Below, one piece after another: positions 1-6,011 of a stretch of DNA of 8,644 nucleotides. Source of the stretch: Phycisphaerae bacterium (lineage in GTDB: Bacteria > Planctomycetota > Phycisphaerae > SM23-33); assembly GCA_030754715.1 (NCBI GenBank), contig JASLZV010000021.1, positions 1-8,644 on the forward strand. The letters are read 5' to 3'. Every line of letters starts with the position of its first letter. Within the stretch, counting starts at the first letter, position 1. The notes beneath the pieces are model-generated. The model saw only the letters and a program-made list of their open reading frames with translations, made no database searches and was not told where the DNA came from. The position numbers and the translations under genes were made by a program.

Positions 1-2
1 CC

Positions 3-59
3 AACCGCAGCGGTGTCGGTGGTTCCGGGCAGCTCAAGCCGCTGGTGCGCACCGCCTGA
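3..59 (+). CDS. possible C-terminal end of an upstream gene (partial)
   Basis: From the window edge, the frame starting at base 3 stays open for 18 codons and ends at TGA 57-59. The last residues read GQLKPLVRTA. It is far too short to identify, and the other two plus-strand frames are also open past this point, so the reading frame itself is uncertain. It is listed because the promoter-like sequence that follows implies that a preceding transcription unit ends around here. Confidence 0.2.
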   Translation, partial: NRSGVGGSGQLKPLVRTA

Positions 60-139
60 GCGTACCGGACGAGCTGACGGGCCAGTTGGCCAACCCACGA
101 CCAACCGAAAGCAATGAGGCTTCGAATCGAACAAAGCGA

Positions 140-170
140 TTGGTAACGACTGGGGGCAATCTGATACAAT
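140..170 (+). promoter_or_regulatory. sigma70-like promoter with extended -10, upstream of the formate dehydrogenase operon
   Basis: TGATACAAT at 162-170 matches an extended -10 element (TGn followed by TACAAT, one mismatch from TATAAT). TTGGTA at 140-145 is a plausible but weak -35, with a 19-base spacer that is longer than the optimum. The site lies about 70 bases before the first start codon of the operon, and this stretch is more AT-rich than the coding DNA around it. The call is from motif inspection only. Otherwise bases 60-242 show no gene or obvious RNA structure. Confidence 0.4.
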
Positions 171-242
171 GTGGTGCTGGTAATCTCGGCTGCTGGCGCG
201 GTGCACGTACCGGAAGTACAGTAGAACAGAAAGGTTGCAGGC

Positions 243-770
243 ATGATTCAAGAGCAAGCCGCACCGACCGCTTCCGGCCAGGAACCTCCAGCCGACCATG
301 TGCGCGCGCTGTTGGACGAACTGAAGGTCTCGCCCGAGGCCAACCTCATCGGCGTCCTCCAGGACGTGCAGGAGCACTTCGGATACCTGCCCGCCGGCGC
401 CCTCCAGGAAATCAGCCGCCGCACGAAAATCCCCCTCAGCCGAATCTACGGAGTGGTCAGTTTCTATACCCAATTCTACACCGAGCCTCGCGGTCGCCAC
501 ACCATCCGCTGCTGTCGAGGCACTGCGTGTCACGTGAGGGGCGGAAAGAAGGTGATAGATACCGTGCGGAATGCCCTGAGCATCGAGGACGGTGAAACGA
601 CGGAGGACATGATATTCTCCTTCGAGACGGTGGCGTGTCTCGGTGCCTGTGCGCTGTCACCGGTGGTCGTGGTGGACGGCATGTACTACGGCAAGGCCAC
701 TGCGAAGCGCATCGAGGAGGTGCTCGACCAAATCGTCGTCGCCGAGTCGACCGAAGAGGAGACGAACTGA
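243..770 (+). CDS. NuoE/HydC-type [2Fe-2S] subunit of an NAD-dependent formate dehydrogenase complex
   Basis: This is a 175-residue thioredoxin-like ferredoxin of the NuoE/HydC/FdsG family, which carries one [2Fe-2S] cluster and sits beside the NADH/FMN subunit. The cluster ligands are visible: Cys91-x4-Cys96 (CRGTAC) and Cys132-x3-Cys136 (CLGAC), the same spacing as in E. coli NuoE. The helical N-terminal part (about 20-80) contains the family-typical stretches HFGYLP and IYGVVSFYTQF. The length is usual for the family. The ATG at 243 is supported by AAAGG at 230-234. Its stop overlaps the next gene's start as TGATG at 768-772, so the two are probably translationally coupled. The subunit is likely cytoplasmic, with no signal peptide or membrane segment. 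It could be named hydC, fdsG or nuoE; the downstream catalytic gene makes a formate dehydrogenase role most likely. Confidence 0.93.
   Translation: MIQEQAAPTASGQEPPADHVRALLDELKVSPEANLIGVLQDVQEHFGYLPAGALQEISRRTKIPLSRIYGVVSFYTQFYTEPRGRHTIRCCRGTACHVRGGKKVIDTVRNALSIEDGETTEDMIFSFETVACLGACALSPVVVVDGMYYGKATAKRIEEVLDQIVVAESTEEETN
756..761 (+). promoter_or_regulatory. ribosome binding site that fixes the NuoF/HydB start
   Basis: GAGGAG lies inside the end of the NuoE-type gene, eight bases before the ATG at 770. It supports starting the next gene at 770 rather than at the in-frame ATG at 635, which would overlap the upstream gene by 45 codons and add residues unlike the family. Confidence 0.7.
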
Positions 771-2617
771 TGGAACGGCTGGTCTCAATCGGCGCCTTTG
801 GCAAGTGGCAGCAAGAGATGAAACGGGCGTTGAATCCGAAGCAGAAACTCATCACGATCTGCGGCGGAACTGGCTGCGCCGCCTTCGGGGCGCCGGGGGT
901 TGAGCAGACCTTCCGCGACGAAGTGGACCGCCGCAGCCTGTCGGAATCCGTCTCCGTCAAGCGGACGGGCTGTCACGGCTTCTGCGAAAAGGGCCCTGTC
1001 GTCGTCATCCTGCCGCAGGGGATATTCTACCCCAACGTCCAGATCGAGGACATCGGCGAAATCATCGATGAAACCGTGATAGGGAACAAGACGATCGAGC
1101 GGCTGCTCTACGTGGACCCGGCCACGGGGAAACGGATCGCCAAGGACCACGAGGTCCCGTTCTATGCCCGGCAACAGCGGGCGGTCTTTCGCCTCAACAG
1201 TATCCTAGACCCGACTGACCTGGGTGACTACATAGCCCGTGACGGCTACGTCGCGGCAGCCAAGGCCATGGGAGGCATGACGCCTGAGGATGTGATTGAC
1301 GAGGTGATCCAGGCCGGCCTTCGCGGGCGCGGCGGGGCAGGCTTCCCTACCGGCCGAAAATGGCAGTTTACCCGGGCCGCAAAGGCCGAGCCGAAGTACA
1401 TCATCTGTAATGCCGATGAAGGCGACCCCGGAGCGTTCATGGACCGGTCGCTGTTGGAAGGCAACCCCCACCTGGTGATCGAGGGAATGATCATCGGGGC
1501 CTACGCCATCGGTGCGGCAAAGGGCATCATCTACGTTCGGTCCGAATACCCGCTGGCGGTCGAGAACACGATAATCGCGCTTGCCGACGCCCGCGAGGCG
1601 GGCCTGCTCGGTGAGGATATCCTCGGCACGGAGTTCGGTTTCGACATCACCATCCACAAGGGCGCCGGCGCGTTTGTCTGCGGCGAGGAGACTGCCCTGA
1701 TCGCCTCTCTGGAGGATTCCCGCGGCATGCCGCGACCGCGACCGCCCTTCCCGGCCGTCTCGGGACTCTTCCAAAAGCCCACCAACATCAACAACGTCGA
1801 GACCTGGGCCAACATCCCACGCATAATCGAAATGGGTGCGGCCGCCTACGCCAAGATAGGGACCGAAGGCTCCAAAGGCACCAAGATCTTCGCACTTGCC
1901 GGCAAGGTTAACAACACCGGGCTGGTCGAGGTGCCCATGGGGGCCACGCTGCGACAGATTGTCTTCGACATCGGCGGCGGAATCCCGCGCGGTCGGGAGT
2001 TCAAGGCCGCCCAGATGGGCGGACCCTCCGGCGGATGCGTACCGGCGGAATATCTCGACCTGCCCCTCGATTACGACTCCGTGCAACGGATCGGCGCGAT
2101 CATGGGCTCCGGCGGGCTGATCGTCATGGACCAGGCCACCTGCATGGTCGATATCGCGCGATTCTTTACCGAATTCGTCCAGAAAGAGTCCTGCGGCAAG
2201 TGCGTCCCCTGCCGGGTGGGCACCAGGCGGATGCTGGAAATCCTCACCTGCATTACCAGCGGCCAGGGCGAGTTGGAAGACATCGACCGGCTCATGCGGC
2301 TGGGCGAGATGATCCAGAAGACTTCACTCTGCGGGCTGGGGCAGACCGCTCCCAACCCAGTCCTTTCGACCATCCGCTACTTTCGCGATGAATATGAAGC
2401 CCACATTGTCGAAAAACGCTGCCCGGCCAAGCAGTGCCGGGGGTTGTTCCGCTACCAGATCGATCTGGAGGCCTGCAAGGGATGCGGCCTGTGCCTGAAG
2501 AATTGCCCGGTGGGCGCCATTACCGGCGAAAAGAAGGCTGCTCACGTAATCGACCAAGAGAAATGCACGCAGTGCGGGATCTGCCTGGACAAATGCCCGT
2601 TCGCCGCGGTGGTGTAG
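770..2617 (+). CDS. NuoF/HydB-type NADH- and FMN-binding subunit with extra N- and C-terminal Fe-S domains
   Basis: This 615-residue subunit transfers electrons between NAD(H), through FMN, and iron-sulfur clusters. Domains in order: a thioredoxin-like [2Fe-2S] domain at about 27-110 with Cys31/Cys36 and Cys68/Cys72; the NADH/FMN domain at about 150-370 with the glycine-rich GLRGRGGAGFPTG (183-195) and CNADEGDPGAF (213-223); a SLBB-like region around 375-440; the [4Fe-4S] ligands Cys475, Cys478, Cys481 and Cys521; an extra pair Cys551/Cys556 (CPAKQC); and a C-terminal bacterial ferredoxin domain with Cys569/572/575/579 and Cys599/602/605/609. Plain NuoF and FdsB lack the C-terminal ferredoxin, whereas HydB of bifurcating [FeFe]-hydrogenases and the matching subunit of bifurcating formate dehydrogenases have it. 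The extra clusters therefore suggest, but do not prove, a ferredoxin-linked bifurcating enzyme. The gene lies directly between the NuoE-like and formate dehydrogenase subunits. Confidence 0.94.
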   Translation: MERLVSIGAFGKWQQEMKRALNPKQKLITICGGTGCAAFGAPGVEQTFRDEVDRRSLSESVSVKRTGCHGFCEKGPVVVILPQGIFYPNVQIEDIGEIIDETVIGNKTIERLLYVDPATGKRIAKDHEVPFYARQQRAVFRLNSILDPTDLGDYIARDGYVAAAKAMGGMTPEDVIDEVIQAGLRGRGGAGFPTGRKWQFTRAAKAEPKYIICNADEGDPGAFMDRSLLEGNPHLVIEGMIIGAYAIGAAKGIIYVRSEYPLAVENTIIALADAREAGLLGEDILGTEFGFDITIHKGAGAFVCGEETALIASLEDSRGMPRPRPPFPAVSGLFQKPTNINNVETWANIPRIIEMGAAAYAKIGTEGSKGTKIFALAGKVNNTGLVEVPMGATLRQIVFDIGGGIPRGREFKAAQMGGPSGGCVPAEYLDLPLDYDSVQRIGAIMGSGGLIVMDQATCMVDIARFFTEFVQKESCGKCVPCRVGTRRMLEILTCITSGQGELEDIDRLMRLGEMIQKTSLCGLGQTAPNPVLSTIRYFRDEYEAHIVEKRCPAKQCRGLFRYQIDLEACKGCGLCLKNCPVGAITGEKKAAHVIDQEKCTQCGICLDKCPFAAVV

Positions 2618-2645
2618 GTTTGAGAGAGAGAAGGCCTCCCCGACG

Positions 2646-2750
2646 GTGACCATTAACGAGATTCAGGAAGAGATGGAAAAGGTCGCGACGATTTTCGACG
2701 CCGCACAGAGGGCCGAGGCCCGTCGCTGCCTGCGATGCGACCTGGAATGA
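2646..2750 (+). CDS. small ORF with RCLRCD motif between the NADH subunit and formate dehydrogenase genes
   Basis: A GTG-started frame of 34 codons fills most of the 154-base gap between the two large genes and stops at TGA 2748-2750. Its N-terminal part is charged and probably helical (INEIQEEMEK); it ends AEARRCLRCDLE. The EAxRCLRC pattern is a familiar sequence near the cysteine-rich parts of GltD/NfnB-type FAD oxidoreductases and related electron-transfer proteins, where it helps bind an Fe-S cluster. This could be a tiny accessory subunit or a remnant of a lost FAD subunit. The start is uncertain: AAGG at 2631-2634 is 11 bases upstream, and the frame is open further back into the preceding gene without an ATG. 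It has no known function that I can name. Confidence 0.45.
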   Translation: MTINEIQEEMEKVATIFDAAQRAEARRCLRCDLE

Positions 2751-2760
2751 CAAGGAACGA

Positions 2761-2764
2761 AAGG
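2761..2764 (+). promoter_or_regulatory. ribosome binding site of the formate dehydrogenase gene
   Basis: AAGG lies seven bases before the ATG at 2772. The protein then begins directly with the beta strand of a NuoG-like [2Fe-2S] domain (EISLTIDD), which supports this start. Confidence 0.5.
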
Positions 2765-2771
2765 CCGAGAA

Positions 2772-5477
2772 ATGCCTGAAGAAATATCGCTCACAATCGA
2801 CGACTCTCAGGTGTCCGTGCCCGACGGCACGACGATCCTGGAGGCTGCACGCACTGTGGGCGTCGATATCCCCCACCTGTGCTACGACCCCGCCTTGGGA
2901 CTGCCTCCCACCAGTTCGTGTCGGCTGTGCCTGGTGGAGGTGGAAGGGGCCAAAGTACCCGTGACTGCCTGTTCGCATCCGACATCCGCGGGCATGGTCG
3001 TCCGCACCAACACCGAAGAACTCCGCCAAATGAGGCGGATGGTCATCGAACTGCTCCTGTCGGACCACCCGCACGACTGTTTGACCTGCGAAAAGGCCGG
3101 GGATTGCGCCCTGCAAAAATACGCCTATGAATTGGGCGTGAAGGAACCGGAGTTCTCCGCCGCGGCGCCTGTGAAGATAGAGCCCGTGCAGGACGGCCCG
3201 GCCATCGTACATGACCACAGCAAGTGCATCCTGTGCGGGCGGTGTGTGGAAGTGTGTCAGAACGTTCAGGTCACCGGGGCCATCGATTACTACGGCAGGG
3301 GATTCGAAACCCGAATCTCCCTCCCACCGGGACAATCACGACAGCAATCCGTCTGCAACGAGTGCGGCAACTGCATCGATGTGTGCCCCACCGGCGCACT
3401 GTCGTACGCCGACAGCGCCGGGGCGGGGCGCGTATGGGAATTGCAGCGAGTCGCAACGATCTGCCCCTACTGCGGTTGTGGGTGCACCATCGTGCTAAGC
3501 GTTCGCGACAACCGCATCATTCAGGTCACTGGCCGGGGTAAGCTGGGGGTTAACAAGGGCCTGTTGTGTGTCAAGGGCCGATTCGGCTTCGACTTTATCG
3601 GCCACAGCGAACGGCTGACCAAGCCGCTGATCCGCCGCAGCGGAATACTCCAACCGGCCGGTTGGAACCAGGCCCTGGACCTGGTCGCCCAACGTCTGGG
3701 CGAGATCAAAGACCGCTTCGGCCCCGACGCCATCGGCGGGCTGTCCTCGGCCAAGTGCACTAACGAGGAAAACTACATCATGCAGAAATTCATGCGTGCG
3801 GTGATCGGCACCAACAACGTCGACCACTGCGCGCGCCTGTGCCACGCCTCCACCGTGGCGGGGCTGGCTCAGGCCTTCGGCAGCGGGGCGATGACCAACT
3901 CCATCGAGGATTTCGATGTCACTGATTGCATCTTCGTGATCGGCTCGAACACCACCGAATGCCACCCGATAATCGGCTCGGCCATCAAGCGAACGGTATC
4001 TCACCGCGGAATACCGCTGATCGTAGCCGACCCTCGATCGATCGAACTGACGGAATTCTCCGTAATTCACATGCAGCAAAAGGGCGGCACGGACATAGCC
4101 TTGATCAACGCGATAATGAACGTAATTCTCGCCGAGGGCCTGTCCGACGAGCAGTTTATTGCCGAACGGACCGAGGGTTTTCAGGAGTTGCGCCGGGCCG
4201 TCGAGCCCTACTCGCCGCAACTGGCCCAGAAAATAACCGGCGTACCGGCCGACGACATCGTCCGGGCCGCACGCATCTATGCCAAAGCGCCGGTCGCATC
4301 CATCGTATACTCCATGGGCATCACGCAGCACACCACCGGCACGGACAAAGTGCTGTCGCTGGCCAATCTGGCCATGCTCACCGGCAACATCGGGCGGCCA
4401 GGGACCGGCATCAACCCGCTCCGGGGGCAGAATAACGTCCAGGGCGCCTGCGACCTGGGCGCTCTGCCGAACGTCTATCCCGGCTATCAGAAGGTGGCCG
4501 ACCAGACGGGTCGCGCCAAGTTCGAACAGGCCTGGGACGTTGAACTTTCGCCCCGGCCGGGCCTCACCGTGGTGGAAATGATCAACGCCGCCGCCGAAGG
4601 CACGCTCAAGGCCATCTACGTGATGGGCGAAAACCCGATGCTCTCGGATCCCGACCAGAACCACGTGCGCAAGGCGCTGGAAAATCTGGAGTTCATGGTC
4701 GTTCAGGACATCTTCTGCTCGGAGACCGCCCAGTTGGCCGACGTGGTCCTGCCAGCCGCCAGCTTTGCGGAAAAGGACGGCACCTTCACCAACACCGAGC
4801 GGCGCGTGCAGCGCGTCTACAAGGCCATCGACGCGCCTGGAGCAGCCAGAGCGGACTGGCAAATCCTCTGCGACCTCGCCGGGCGCATGGGCTACCGGAT
4901 GTCTTACGATCACCCCTCAGCCATCCAGGACGAGATTACCTCGCTGACACCGAGTTATGGCGGAATCACCTATGACCGGCTCGAAAAGGATTCGCTGCAA
5001 TGGCCCTGCCCGGACCGCCGGCATCCCGGGACTCCCTACCTGCATAAAGGCAAGTTCACACGCGGGCGCGGCAAGTTTCACCCCGTGGAGTTCATCCAGC
5101 CAAAGGAACTGCCCGACGGAGAATTCCCATTCCTCCTTTCCACCGGCCGCATCCTCGAGCACTTCCATACCGGCACAATGTCCCGTCGGTCGCGGGTGCT
5201 CGATGAGTTGGTTTCGGTGGGCATCATCGAGATTCACCCCGACGACGCCGGGCGGATCGGCATTACAGACGGTCAAAAGGTCCGCATCGCATCGCGACGT
5301 GGGCAAATCGAAATCGCCGCCCACCTGACCGAGCGCGTCACACCCGGGGCGGCTTTCCTGGCATTCCACTACCACGAAGCCCCGGCCAACCGGTTGACGA
5401 TTGCAGCCCTGGACCCGGTGGCGAAGATCCCCGAGTTTAAGGTCTGCGCGGTGCGAATCGAACCGTGCAAGCCGTAG
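2772..5477 (+). CDS. fdhA: molybdenum/tungsten formate dehydrogenase catalytic subunit with NuoG-like N-terminus
   Basis: This 901-residue protein interconverts formate and CO2 at a bis-molybdopterin Mo or W centre. The N-terminal half is NuoG-like: plant-type [2Fe-2S] ligands Cys37, Cys50, Cys53 and Cys67; a His-Cys [4Fe-4S] site with His99, Cys103, Cys106 and Cys112; and a two-cluster ferredoxin domain with Cys152/155/158/162 and Cys195/198/201/205. The molybdopterin oxidoreductase part starts with the cluster ligands Cys231, Cys234, Cys238 and Cys266. CARLCHASTVAGL (353-365) aligns with the active site of E. coli FdhF, where the second Cys is selenocysteine; here it is Cys357 (codon TGC), followed by the conserved His358. 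NPLRGQNNVQGACD (548-561) matches the FdhF region holding the catalytic arginine, so Arg551 is the likely equivalent. The C-terminal cofactor-binding domain (about 785-900) ends in CAVRIEP, as in FdhF. The length fits FdsA/FdhA of soluble NAD-linked enzymes. No Tat signal, so it is cytoplasmic. Mo versus W cannot be told from sequence. Confidence 0.95.
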   Translation: MPEEISLTIDDSQVSVPDGTTILEAARTVGVDIPHLCYDPALGLPPTSSCRLCLVEVEGAKVPVTACSHPTSAGMVVRTNTEELRQMRRMVIELLLSDHPHDCLTCEKAGDCALQKYAYELGVKEPEFSAAAPVKIEPVQDGPAIVHDHSKCILCGRCVEVCQNVQVTGAIDYYGRGFETRISLPPGQSRQQSVCNECGNCIDVCPTGALSYADSAGAGRVWELQRVATICPYCGCGCTIVLSVRDNRIIQVTGRGKLGVNKGLLCVKGRFGFDFIGHSERLTKPLIRRSGILQPAGWNQALDLVAQRLGEIKDRFGPDAIGGLSSAKCTNEENYIMQKFMRAVIGTNNVDHCARLCHASTVAGLAQAFGSGAMTNSIEDFDVTDCIFVIGSNTTECHPIIGSAIKRTVSHRGIPLIVADPRSIELTEFSVIHMQQKGGTDIALINAIMNVILAEGLSDEQFIAERTEGFQELRRAVEPYSPQLAQKITGVPADDIVRAARIYAKAPVASIVYSMGITQHTTGTDKVLSLANLAMLTGNIGRPGTGINPLRGQNNVQGACDLGALPNVYPGYQKVADQTGRAKFEQAWDVELSPRPGLTVVEMINAAAEGTLKAIYVMGENPMLSDPDQNHVRKALENLEFMVVQDIFCSETAQLADVVLPAASFAEKDGTFTNTERRVQRVYKAIDAPGAARADWQILCDLAGRMGYRMSYDHPSAIQDEITSLTPSYGGITYDRLEKDSLQWPCPDRRHPGTPYLHKGKFTRGRGKFHPVEFIQPKELPDGEFPFLLSTGRILEHFHTGTMSRRSRVLDELVSVGIIEIHPDDAGRIGITDGQKVRIASRRGQIEIAAHLTERVTPGAAFLAFHYHEAPANRLTIAALDPVAKIPEFKVCAVRIEPCKP

Positions 5478-5522
5478 CGAACAGGCGTGGACAACATTCT
5501 GCGCCGCGGCCGGAAAGGACCG

Positions 5523-5789
5523 CTACGCAAGCCCCGCGGCCTGGACGATGCCCGGCACGCAGTGGTCCCACCCGAGCGTCATCAGGTGTGCGCCCTGGCA
5601 GCAGTGTTTCATCTTGCTGATCAAGTCCCCGCAGATTTCGATCGATATTTTCTGGCGATCTTCCTTTGGCGCGTCGGTCAGGCGCTGGATGATGGCGTCG
5701 GGCACGCTGACGCCGGGGACACCACGGTTCATGTACTTGGCCATTCCGGCCGACTTGAGCATCACGATCCCCACCAGCACGGGAATAGC
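5523..5789 (-). pseudogene. metF: C-terminal fragment of methylenetetrahydrofolate reductase
   Basis: MetF reduces methylene-THF to methyl-THF in the methyl branch of the Wood-Ljungdahl pathway. From about base 5789 down to the TAG at 5525-5523 the minus strand encodes roughly the last 88 residues of a MetF: IPVLVGIVMLKSAGMAKYMN, then GVSVPDAIIQRL, and the terminal GAHLMTLGWDHCVPGI..AAGL pattern typical of the family. Whole MetF is about 290-310 residues, so about two thirds is missing, including most of the FAD- and folate-binding barrel. An ATG at 5828 opens the same frame and would give a 101-residue product, but its first 13 or so codons are the out-of-frame reading of a hydrogenase gene start and it has no convincing ribosome binding site. 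The fragment cannot be a working reductase. The tail is well preserved, with no stop or frameshift, which suggests a recent break or an assembly error. Confidence 0.85.
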
Positions 5790-5857
5790 GAAACGGCGCA
5801 TCCGGTGCATGCACCGCCTTGAAGCCATACCACGGGAATCTCAACAACCTTGGGCAT
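5762..5857 (-). pseudogene. N-terminal fragment of a [NiFe]-hydrogenase small subunit
   Basis: An ATG at 5857 with a well-placed GAGGAG (5870-5865) opens a 31-codon frame ending at TGA 5764-5762. The first 24 residues, including VEIPVVWLQGGACTGCAVSL, match the start of [NiFe]-hydrogenase small subunits, where WLQGxxCTGCxVSLLN carries the first two cysteines (here Cys17 and Cys20) of the proximal [4Fe-4S] cluster. After about residue 24 the homology ends abruptly, and the DNA continues as metF in another frame; the last seven residues are metF read out of frame. A complete small subunit is about 260-350 residues. No Tat signal precedes the motif, so the parent gene probably encoded a cytoplasmic enzyme. 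The hydrogenase group cannot be decided from this much sequence. Confidence 0.75.
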
Positions 5858-5864
5858 CGCGTAA

Positions 5865-5870
5865 CTCCTC
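5865..5870 (-). promoter_or_regulatory. ribosome binding site of the truncated hydrogenase gene
   Basis: On the minus strand GAGGAG occurs seven bases before the ATG at 5857. It is one of the best Shine-Dalgarno matches in the window, and it shows that the short hydrogenase-like reading is the true beginning of a gene rather than a chance match. Confidence 0.7.
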
Positions 5871-5916
5871 ACCCTTCAGGAGGTTTAGCCAACGGCCGCC
5901 AAACCGCAGGGACTGA

Positions 5917-5937
5917 TAAAAGCGGCGACCCTCGCCG
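5917..5937 (-). terminator. possible weak terminator after the BioD-like gene
   Basis: Read on the minus strand, CGGCGA and TCGCCG form a six-base-pair stem around a GGG loop (5937-5923), followed by C and four T residues (5922-5918). The stem is short and the T tract is brief, so termination would be partial at best. It lies between the BioD-like gene stop and the truncated hydrogenase gene, within a 144-base gap that otherwise shows no gene. Confidence 0.3.
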
Positions 5938-5970
5938 GGGCACCCATTGCAGCCTTGTATCTTACTCAAC

Positions 5971-6011
5971 TGGCGGCTGAAAAAAGTCCTTTCCCATCGG
6001 CTCAGCCGCCA
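5971..6011. repeat. 10-bp inverted repeat spanning the BioD-like gene stop codon
   Basis: TGGCGGCTGA at 5971-5980 is the exact reverse complement of TCAGCCGCCA at 6002-6011, with 21 bases between. The right arm covers the last codons and TGA stop of the minus-strand gene ending at 6002. On the minus strand the loop holds a run of six T residues just before the second arm, which is not the layout of a standard intrinsic terminator. It may be a 3'-end-stabilising hairpin or a chance repeat. Confidence 0.55.

Noticed and set aside
635..769. In-frame extension of the NuoF/HydB gene to an ATG at 635
   Set aside because: It would overlap the NuoE-like gene by 45 codons, its residues do not resemble the family, and ATG 770 has a good ribosome binding site and a TGATG overlap.
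1205..2086. Open minus-strand frame of 293 codons inside the NuoF/HydB gene
   Set aside because: It is antisense to conserved NADH/FMN-binding sequence and has no family resemblance; a codon-bias shadow.
3495..4913. Open minus-strand frame of 472 codons inside fdhA
   Set aside because: It lies opposite a confidently identified catalytic subunit, has no recognisable domain and is typical of antisense frames in GC-rich genes.
5500..5545. Repeated CCGCGGCC near the fdhA end as a possible terminator
   Set aside because: The palindromic GC stretches are not followed by a T run on either strand and overlap the metF remnant.
5437..5847. Minus-strand frame of 136 codons over the metF remnant
   Set aside because: The 101-codon frame beside it carries clear MetF sequence; this one is an arginine-rich shadow with no homology.
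5401..5916. Plus-strand frame of 171 codons overlapping the fdhA end and the metF remnant
   Set aside because: It starts inside fdhA in another frame and continues antisense to metF and hydrogenase sequence.
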